From a virus, in the IMG/VR virus record IMGVR_UViG_3300010883_000096, positions 1 to 41,961 of that record: DNA of 41,961 nt; one strand, written 5' to 3'. This document shows positions 14,700 to 20,918 of the stretch, in pieces; positions within the stretch are counted from its first letter, which is position 1; every line of letters starts with the position of its first letter. A model generated the notes under the pieces. It ran no database searches, was not told where the DNA came from, and saw only the letters and a program-made list of their open reading frames with translations. A program made the position numbers and the translations under genes.

Positions 14700-15212
14700 A
14701 TGGTGTACGTCCCCAATGATTTGGAGAGATTAAGAGTCCTGCTGGTAAAGTTGAAGAACAAGGAGGCTAAGCTAGAAGCGGATTTAGCTATTAAGGAGAA
14801 TCCGGAGTTTGAGGGAGCTATCATCTCCATGATGCTAAAGATAGCTGACATAAAGAATTACGACAAGGTTCTACGAATGTCCGTTCCTACTCCCGGTAAG
14901 TTGGAAGGGGAGATTGAGCGGATAGAGAAGGCCATTGTCTATTTTACAAATAAAGTTGTGATATCCCGAGGTAACATGAGTTCAGGTGGGGCTCGACTTC
15001 GGATCTTCTATGAGGCAAAAGTTCAAGGTCTGGAATTCAATTTGAAGTCTTTACAGGCTGGAGGGTCTCTTGAAAACTTGGGTACTTCTCAGAAAAGGCA
15101 GACTCTTCAACACGAGTTGCAAGAAGAGGTGATTTATTGGAGAGGACGTTTTGACGAGTGTGGAGTAGCCATTTTCGATCTAATCCCCTCGTTAGAGGTT
15201 TTTGTCAGCTAG
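14700..15212 (+). CDS. Hypothetical coiled-coil protein, 170 aa
   Basis: ATG 14700 with SD AAGGAAA. The N-terminal 50 residues (LERLRVLLVKLKNKEAKLEADLAI) and the segment around residues 65-85 (KLEGEIERIEKAIVYF) are heptad-patterned helices. The middle is Ser/Gly-rich, and the end contains a helix with EEVIYWRGRFDECGV. No known domain. The TAG stop shares its G with repeat copy 5, so it closes the block before csrA. Confidence 0.6.
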   Translation: MVYVPNDLERLRVLLVKLKNKEAKLEADLAIKENPEFEGAIISMMLKIADIKNYDKVLRMSVPTPGKLEGEIERIEKAIVYFTNKVVISRGNMSSGGARLRIFYEAKVQGLEFNLKSLQAGGSLENLGTSQKRQTLQHELQEEVIYWRGRFDECGVAIFDLIPSLEVFVS

Positions 15213-15227
15213 TGCACACGTTTGCAC
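15212..15227 (+). repeat. Dispersed 16-bp motif, copy 5
   Basis: GTGCACACGTTTGCAC; its first G is the last base of the preceding TAG stop. It lies 13 bases upstream of the csrA ATG, with the SD AAGGAGG between. Confidence 0.85.
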
Positions 15228-15240
15228 ACAAGGAGGAACC

Positions 15241-15441
15241 ATGCTAGTTTTATCTCGCAAGAAGAATGAGACCATTCTGATTGGAGACGACATTATTATT
15301 ACTATTGTTGATATTCGCGGAGATAAGGTTAGAATGGGCATCACTGCTCCTACTGATATTCCGGTCCATCGACGAGAAGTGTACGATGCAATCAAAAGAC
15401 AGTTAGAAGCACAAGAGGTTACAGTCAATGAAACTCCATGA
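15241..15441 (+). CDS. csrA: Carbon storage regulator CsrA homolog
   Basis: CsrA is a small dimeric RNA-binding protein that blocks or stabilises mRNAs by binding GGA motifs in 5' leaders. The 66-residue product has the full family pattern: MLVLSRKKNETILIGDDI, then IVDIRGDKVRMGITAP, then the VHRREVYDAI helix with the RNA-contacting VHR, and a short variable tail. Length is normal. A strong SD lies in ACACAAGGAGGAACC, which also resembles the CsrA consensus ACARGGAUG; autorepression through this site is a plausible inference. On a phage it could redirect host mRNAs or time phage translation. It overlaps the next gene by 14 bases. Confidence 0.95.
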   Translation: MLVLSRKKNETILIGDDIIITIVDIRGDKVRMGITAPTDIPVHRREVYDAIKRQLEAQEVTVNETP

Positions 15442-15784
15442 ACGGGAAGAGGTTAAAGACCTCTTTACACAGTTTGATAAAGTCTTCAAGGATTGTTTTG
15501 GGTCTATAAATCTTCCCATGACAGAAACCGGAATCTCTTCCGAGGGATTGGTTAACCTTGTGGTGGATCAGCAATCTTTGATTCAGGATTTGAGGCGGCG
15601 GTTCTTTATCCAAGACGCCATGCTTACTGCTTTAGTAGAACGTCTTGATTTTATGGAAGAGACTTCTTTCGCTGAGCAAGTAGGCGTTAATCTTCTACGA
15701 CATATTGAACAACTTAAGAAACTTCACGTATCTCAACAACTCGTAATTCCTCCTGTGAAAGGACACTCGCAGGACATTTTATAG
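15428..15784 (+). CDS. Hypothetical protein, 118 aa
   Basis: The ATG at 15428 lies within the csrA 3' end (14-base overlap), so translation is coupled; the SD-like AAGAGGTT is inside csrA. The product is soluble and largely helical, with EVKDLFTQFDKVF near the start and LLRHIEQLKKLHVSQQL near the end. No recognised domain. Coupling to csrA makes a regulatory partner conceivable, but nothing in the sequence shows it. Confidence 0.6.
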   Translation: MKLHEREEVKDLFTQFDKVFKDCFGSINLPMTETGISSEGLVNLVVDQQSLIQDLRRRFFIQDAMLTALVERLDFMEETSFAEQVGVNLLRHIEQLKKLHVSQQLVIPPVKGHSQDIL

Positions 15785-15793
15785 GACAATGGA

Positions 15794-16687
15794 ATGAATG
15801 CTAACGTATGGTTTTTAAGTATCTCCGGAATGCAGAAATGTGTTCGCAGGGGCCTACCTGATCAAGCTGTTATCTTGGCTCGAATCGCTTGGGACCAAAA
15901 TCCCAGGGCACTTTACGGTCGTTGTTTTACAGTGGCTTTTGAAGAGTGTGGTCGAAGTGCTTCTATAATGACACAAGTAGCTAATTTTAAGGGAGGACCC
16001 GCTGCTTGGGACGAGATAGAGGAGTTTGTACGTTTGATGGCTCGTCCTAACAGTACTTTTAAATGTAACGAAACTGTTGCAATGATGCTTTGGCTGGAAG
16101 AGAAGTCCAAAGAGGCTCCTGAGGATATTCAGAGGATAGCGGATTTATGGGAGAGTTATCGTTTTGCGAGTTATGATGAGTTGGAGTACCCAGAGGAGGC
16201 TGAGTGGCTTATTAATACTTGTGAGAGAGGCTACTCTTTAGATAAGGAACATTTAAGTATAGGCATCCCTTATCTGTGGATGAAGGACATGGCTTGTGAC
16301 TATGAAATAATTGTGGATGATTGTCCGGTAGGAGATTTATGGCGAGACTTAATTCCTTACTCTGCTTTTGATGGTCATACCCGAGTAGGCTCTTTTGCGT
16401 TAAGTTTGTATGCCAGACGGTTTCCTGTGCCCGAGTTAAAGAATCGGGAAGACTGGAAAGCATTTGTTTTTAAGCACGAGGGAATGCTAATACGAAATCG
16501 TAAGACTATGAAGCAGCCTTTACGATTCATGACCAATGAACACATCAATACAATTAAGATTGGTCCGGAAGCAATAAACTGGACTAGGATGAACGAGGGA
16601 CGAGAGTTCGTAATGGAGCGACAGTTCCCTGACGAAGTTAAATACATTCTTAATGCAGCCAAAAAATATAGAAAGGTCTCAGTATGA
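15794..16687 (+). CDS. Protein resembling the C-terminal region of RarA/MgsA-type clamp-loader-like ATPases
   Basis: A 297-residue protein without a Walker motif. Its first 45 residues (SGMQKCVRRGLPDQAVILAR, then NPRALYGRCFTVAFEECGR) resemble the helical tetramerisation region of RarA/MgsA, where a KSVRGSDPDAALYW-like helix is followed by a RRL-x(3)-ASEDIG helix. The rest is helical with many aromatic residues and no recognised motif. If the similarity is real, this is an orphan adaptor domain lacking the AAA+ module. It ends with an ATGA overlap with the following Tat-signal gene. Assignment is tentative. Confidence 0.45.
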   Translation: MNANVWFLSISGMQKCVRRGLPDQAVILARIAWDQNPRALYGRCFTVAFEECGRSASIMTQVANFKGGPAAWDEIEEFVRLMARPNSTFKCNETVAMMLWLEEKSKEAPEDIQRIADLWESYRFASYDELEYPEEAEWLINTCERGYSLDKEHLSIGIPYLWMKDMACDYEIIVDDCPVGDLWRDLIPYSAFDGHTRVGSFALSLYARRFPVPELKNREDWKAFVFKHEGMLIRNRKTMKQPLRFMTNEHINTIKIGPEAINWTRMNEGREFVMERQFPDEVKYILNAAKKYRKVSV

Positions 16688-17034
16688 AAACTAAAAGACG
16701 AGGATTTCTAGCAGCCGCAGCAGTGGGTGTTTCCACTCTCTTTACCAAGAGTGCCGACGCCGCACTTTTGAACCCCACTCGAAGACAGTTTCATGTTTGC
16801 ACTCCCCAAGGCTTGAAGATCATCCTCTTTGATAAGATTGAGCCTGGGATGAAGATTGTACAATACGATTATTTCAGAGGACGAATCCAAGGTATCGAAG
16901 CCTTCTATGTGGTGGGAGTTAAGAAGGTAGGGCGTAAGACACCTTATCTTGAATGTGACGATGTTTGTCATATTAACTGCGTAGAGCATCCTTCTAGTGC
17001 TTTGAGACGAGGAACCGCAAGAATCTACCGTTAA
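16684..17034 (+). CDS. Tat-signal protein with possible Hint-like fold
   Basis: The 116-residue product begins MKTKRRGFLAAAAVGVSTLF, a twin-arginine motif (RRxFL) with a hydrophobic core and a SADA|A cleavage site near residue 27, so it is predicted to be exported folded. The mature part has VCTPQGLKIILFDKIEPGMKI, then VVGVKKVG and CVEHPSSALRRG, reminiscent of the first half of Hint (hedgehog/intein) domains: a Cys at the splice position, a G-M/D-x-V strand and a His-Pro block. No second half is present. Four Cys residues could also bind metal. A Tat substrate is unusual on a phage genome. The ATG overlaps the previous stop. Confidence 0.6.
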   Translation: MKTKRRGFLAAAAVGVSTLFTKSADAALLNPTRRQFHVCTPQGLKIILFDKIEPGMKIVQYDYFRGRIQGIEAFYVVGVKKVGRKTPYLECDDVCHINCVEHPSSALRRGTARIYR

Positions 17035-17074
17035 AAAATTTTCACTTGATAGATGATTGATATGAAAGATTGAT

Positions 17075-18067
17075 ATGAGAAGTTTAGTTACCGGAGGGGC
17101 CGGGTTTATTGGTTCCCATGTTGCAGAAAGGCTTTTAGCTGCGGGCCATTTTGTGGTCGTATTAGACGATCTCTCGGGAGGGTCTTTAGCGAATCTTCCG
17201 GAAGGAGTTGAATTTGAAGAGGGCAGCATCCTAGATGTAACCAAAGTTGATCAGCTTTTCGAGAAGTATAAGTTTGACTATGTGTACCATTTAGCCGCTT
17301 ACGCTGCGGAGAATTTGAGTCACTTCATCAAGAAGTTTAATTATGAGAATAATTTGATTGGGTCAGTTAATCTCATAAATGCTTCGGTTAATACTAACGT
17401 AAAGCACTTTGTTTTTACCTCCTCGGCTGCCGTGTATGGTCATAGCGACACTGGATGTAAAGAGATAGAGTATCCTACTCCCTGTGATTCTTACGGTATA
17501 TCTAAGTTAGCTGTAGAAGAGGAGTTGCGGGTCAGCCATGAGATGTTTGGATTAAACTATACAATTTTCCGACCTCACAATGTCTATGGCCCTCGACAGA
17601 ATGTGGGAGATAAGTACCGAAATGTAGTTGGCATATTTATGAACTGTTTGCGTCAAGATAAACCTATGACTATATTTGGAGATGGGGGACAGACTCGATG
17701 TTTTTCTTACATAGATGACGTAGCTCCTTATATTGTAAAAAGCCCCGTTATAGAGGCGGCTCGTAATGAGATTTTCAATATAGGGCATCCTTATTCAACC
17801 ACTATTACAGGCTTAGCTGCGATGGTTGCTAGTGTTATGGGGAAGACTTGTATCGTTACGCACCTCACAGGTCGTGCCGAGGCTTCTGAAGTTGCCGTAA
17901 GTCATGGGAAGTTTAAGCAGGTATTTCAGCCTTCCGATAGTTTAGCTTTGAAGCCAGGGTTGGAAGCTATGTTTGATTGGTTGAAATCAGCCGAGGTACG
18001 AGAGTCACCTCTTATGCCTGTAGAGATAACTAAGAATCTTCCAGAGAGTTGGAGGGTAGCCAAATGA
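17075..18067 (+). CDS. NAD-dependent sugar-nucleotide epimerase/dehydratase
   Basis: A short-chain dehydrogenase of the extended type, acting on nucleotide sugars (for example UDP-glucose or GDP-mannose). The 330-residue product has the NAD-binding GGAGFIG (residues 7-13), an acid after strand 2 (LDD, 30-32), YHLAA (71-75), the TSS strand (115-117) and the catalytic Tyr140-x-x-x-Lys144 pair. Length is typical. It sits immediately before a glycosyltransferase, and more transferases lie earlier in the window, so it most likely makes a donor sugar for phage-directed glycosylation. ATG 17075 lacks a strong SD (a GAAAGATTGAT stretch precedes). Confidence 0.9.
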   Translation: MRSLVTGGAGFIGSHVAERLLAAGHFVVVLDDLSGGSLANLPEGVEFEEGSILDVTKVDQLFEKYKFDYVYHLAAYAAENLSHFIKKFNYENNLIGSVNLINASVNTNVKHFVFTSSAAVYGHSDTGCKEIEYPTPCDSYGISKLAVEEELRVSHEMFGLNYTIFRPHNVYGPRQNVGDKYRNVVGIFMNCLRQDKPMTIFGDGGQTRCFSYIDDVAPYIVKSPVIEAARNEIFNIGHPYSTTITGLAAMVASVMGKTCIVTHLTGRAEASEVAVSHGKFKQVFQPSDSLALKPGLEAMFDWLKSAEVRESPLMPVEITKNLPESWRVAK

Positions 18068-19521
18068 CTCGTATTTTATATCTACCCCATACCTCCTCTC
18101 CTGATAGATTGAGTACTGATCATAGTTATGGCTGGGCTTCAAACATCTTTGCTAAGTGGATTAAGGCTGATCCTAACGTCTCAATTTATTGGCCTGTTCC
18201 TAGAGGAGCTATTAGAAAACAGCGAGAAGCTTTTTACAAGTTCTCTGACGAGGAGTTGAAGACCCGAGTTAAGCTTATTGAAGTGGAGACGGACATAACT
18301 CAAATTTTAGAGCAGTCCACTTTTCCCAAGAAATTGATTAACCTGTTTACGTTGGATCATGGGAGATACTATTTCGACATCTTGTTTTGTGAGAAACCTG
18401 CTTTGTTAGGGTGGTTCTTTAACAATTGCAATCTGTATAAATTTCGCCGGGAAGAGATACTGACTATCTGCAATATTCATTACGCTCTGAGCAGTGAAGA
18501 TAACATTGCTATTGCTAAGGAATTTGATGCTACTTACTATGCAAATTTGGCGTTGGCTGATGCCTATCTTTTTTGCAATAGTGAGGGCACCAGTGTGGAT
18601 TCTTTGAAGCAGGTGAAGACTAACATGAAGAGATGGTTGGCCCCTTCTCTTATCTCCAAGTTTTTAGACAAGCCTCGTTGGATGAAATTAAACTCCGATA
18701 TCGAGGAATTGTCTACTGTGTATGATGAATGGGATGGAACCAAGGGAGACGGCTTCCGAGTACATTTTGGATTCAGTATTAGCAACTTGTTTCACTTTAA
18801 AGATATCTTGTCGGTCTTACAGAAAGCCCGTTACTTGATAAAGGATCTGAAGTTTATTATCACTACTCCCAGTGGAAGTTTGGGGAGAGGTGGTGCAAAG
18901 ACTGACGACTCTTGGATGGAAGTTTATTTCCAGTGTCCTCGTCCTAAGTTTTTTCAGATAGCTCTCAAGAGCCATGTCTTCGTGGCGTGGTCAGTGATAA
19001 CGGGAGGTTTAAATCACGGCGGTATTATTGAAATGGCTCGTCTGGGAGTACTTCCTGTATTACATCGTAAGTCTATTCCTTTTCCGTGGGATGACTCTTA
19101 CCCCTTTATTTTTGAGACCGAGGAAGAGTTGATTGCCCTCTTAAAGTACATTAAGGCAAACTACACTTCTGAGCATGTTCAGTTACAGATTAAGGAGAAT
19201 CAGAGGCTTATAAACGAATTCAACATGAAGTGCGGTCCCTCTACTCTGATACAGGAATTCGTCGCTTTGAAGGACGATAGACCTCATTATCCTTACAACG
19301 CTTTTTCTGCCATCTTGCCGGAATTGCCTGATAGGATTACGATGGAAGAGCTTGTTCATTATGTTAAACATAAGTCTGATCTAAAGAAGGATTTAGACGA
19401 GATCAACTTTGTTACTGCCTTCAAAACGGGAACCAAAGCTGATCTTAGGTGGTACATGCTCAGTCATGGTTGGCGAGATGTCGGAGATACAAACAACGTT
19501 ATATTTGAAAGAGAAGGATAA
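18064..19521 (+). CDS. Glycosyltransferase (GT-B-like)
   Basis: ATG 18064 overlaps the epimerase stop (ATGA) and has SD GGAGGG; a TTG at 18049 is less likely. The 485-residue product has a C-terminal donor-binding half (VHFGFSISNLFHFKDILSVL, a KDLKFIITTPSG strand, and GGLNHGGIIEMARLGVLPVL), the arrangement seen in family 4/1 glycosyltransferases, where the invariant Glu sits in the IIEMARLG helix. The N-terminal half (residues 1-200) is acceptor-binding and unrecognised; the last 80 residues are an extra helical extension. It pairs with the epimerase. Confidence 0.7.
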   Translation: MTRILYLPHTSSPDRLSTDHSYGWASNIFAKWIKADPNVSIYWPVPRGAIRKQREAFYKFSDEELKTRVKLIEVETDITQILEQSTFPKKLINLFTLDHGRYYFDILFCEKPALLGWFFNNCNLYKFRREEILTICNIHYALSSEDNIAIAKEFDATYYANLALADAYLFCNSEGTSVDSLKQVKTNMKRWLAPSLISKFLDKPRWMKLNSDIEELSTVYDEWDGTKGDGFRVHFGFSISNLFHFKDILSVLQKARYLIKDLKFIITTPSGSLGRGGAKTDDSWMEVYFQCPRPKFFQIALKSHVFVAWSVITGGLNHGGIIEMARLGVLPVLHRKSIPFPWDDSYPFIFETEEELIALLKYIKANYTSEHVQLQIKENQRLINEFNMKCGPSTLIQEFVALKDDRPHYPYNAFSAILPELPDRITMEELVHYVKHKSDLKKDLDEINFVTAFKTGTKADLRWYMLSHGWRDVGDTNNVIFEREG

Positions 19522-19522
19522 A

Positions 19523-20275
19523 ATGAGAATACGAGAAGCGGTCTTAATTGACCTAAACCGATTACATCCAAACGATTTTAATCCTAACGAAATGACTATG
19601 GCAACTTTCTCCAAGTTGACAGATGAGATCAAGGAGGATGGTTTTAAAGACCCTTTGACAGTGATACCTGCTCCACCTGAGGCTGTTGAGTTGGCGTGGC
19701 CTGATGGCGACAACTTTTTAATTATGGCCGGGGAGCATAGGTATCGAGCGGCCACTGTTTTGGAGTTGGAAGCAATCCCCTGCTACATAGAAGAAGAATG
19801 GGATGAGCTTACCCAGAAGACCAAGACAGTCCGAAACAACCTCATTCGAGGGGACTTGAACACAGGTAAGTTTACACAACTTGTTAGGGACTTAGAAGAA
19901 AAATATGAAATAGACAACGAGGCTATGGCGGAACTTATGGGTTTTGATGAGACTTCCGAGATGGTCAAGAATCTTATTGTGGAGAAAGAGCGGCGGGAAA
20001 AGACTTTTCTTGACGGTCTATTAGAAGAGTCTAAGAAAGAGAAGCACGCTGTCGAATCTATTACCAGTATCGTCAGCACTATTTTTGAAGATGCAGGAGC
20101 GACGGTAGATCAGGGATATTTGATGTTCACCTTTAAAGGGGAGCTTCACATGGTTTTGCTTATGGATGTTGCCTCTAAGAAGGCAATTCAAGACATGGTA
20201 GAATACATTCGGTTAACAGGTGAAACTGCTACCGACTTTATTCGAGAAGCCATTGATCAAAAATTAGAAGATTAG
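19523..20275 (+). CDS. ParB-like nuclease-domain protein
   Basis: ATG 19523 with SD GAGAAGG. The 250-residue product has the N-terminal ParB/Sulfiredoxin-like fold: LIDLNRLHPNDFNPN, then a DEIKEDGFKDPLTV helix and the signature GEHRYRAA (residues 70-77) that binds CTP or ATP in this superfamily, followed by a short HTH-like region (EAMAELMGF). Such genes often sit directly upstream of terminase genes in phages, as here, and have been linked to packaging or DNA modification. The C-terminal helical half is not recognised. Its stop shares its G with repeat copy 6. Confidence 0.85.
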   Translation: MRIREAVLIDLNRLHPNDFNPNEMTMATFSKLTDEIKEDGFKDPLTVIPAPPEAVELAWPDGDNFLIMAGEHRYRAATVLELEAIPCYIEEEWDELTQKTKTVRNNLIRGDLNTGKFTQLVRDLEEKYEIDNEAMAELMGFDETSEMVKNLIVEKERREKTFLDGLLEESKKEKHAVESITSIVSTIFEDAGATVDQGYLMFTFKGELHMVLLMDVASKKAIQDMVEYIRLTGETATDFIREAIDQKLED

Positions 20276-20290
20276 TGCACACGTTTGCAC
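20275..20290 (+). repeat. Dispersed 16-bp motif, copy 6
   Basis: GTGCACACGTTTGCAC between the ParB-like gene and terS; its first G belongs to the preceding TAG. SD AGGAGAA lies between it and the ATG at 20301. Confidence 0.85.
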
Positions 20291-20300
20291 AGGAGAATTT

Positions 20301-20918
20301 ATGTCGTTAATAGAAACCTTGAAGGATTTAGACGTTGTATCCTCGGAGAGTTCTTCTGAAGGGCTTTCCGAAGAAATGATTCTTATCGAAGATGACATGC
20401 TTCGTAAGCAAGCACAGGTCTATGAGATGCACGAATTGCAGGGAATACCTGTGTCCGGAATTGCTGCGGCATTTGAGGTAAGTCAAAGCACTATTTATAA
20501 CTGGATCAGTGAAGAGAAAAGACGCTTTAGGGAAATCTTAGAAGTTCAGCCCAAGGCGGAAATCATCTCTGACTCCCTCCAGTTTCTCGGTAACTTACGA
20601 CAGATGGCTCTGTTTGAATCTAATCAAAGTGAGTCTTCTGTAGATGTTGATAGTTCTACTGGTATTGTATCTAAGAAGCCGGGAGGCTACATACGTCGAT
20701 TAAAATTCATGACTTTAGCTAAGAGTGTAGAAGCTTTACGCTTAGATTTGATGAAGGATACAGGAGTTCTACCCAAGGTTCCTGAGCATATCTACCACTC
20801 TCTGGGAGATGAGAAGAGGGTTGTGGGAGAAGGAACAGAGGTGGCAGAGGAAAGAACTGCCGAAGAGATAGCTACAAATATTACACGATTGATTACAACG
20901 GGAAGGGCTTTACCTTAA
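20301..20918 (+). CDS. Probable terminase small subunit (HTH protein)
   Basis: A 205-residue protein upstream of and coupled to the large terminase (TAATG overlap at 20916-20920). It has a helix-turn-helix (IPVSGIAAAFEVSQSTIYNWI, residues 49-69) after an acidic N-terminus, then long helices (RRLKFMTLAKSVEALRLDLM) and a disordered Glu-rich tail. Small terminases bind phage DNA with such an HTH and oligomerise through the helical region. The position makes this the best candidate; the sequence itself is only generically HTH. Confidence 0.75.
   Translation: MSLIETLKDLDVVSSESSSEGLSEEMILIEDDMLRKQAQVYEMHELQGIPVSGIAAAFEVSQSTIYNWISEEKRRFREILEVQPKAEIISDSLQFLGNLRQMALFESNQSESSVDVDSSTGIVSKKPGGYIRRLKFMTLAKSVEALRLDLMKDTGVLPKVPEHIYHSLGDEKRVVGEGTEVAEERTAEEIATNITRLITTGRALP

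Noticed and set aside
16708-17244. 178-aa minus-strand ORF
   Set aside because: Antisense to the Tat-signal protein and epimerase, both supported by motifs; Ser-rich shadow translation.
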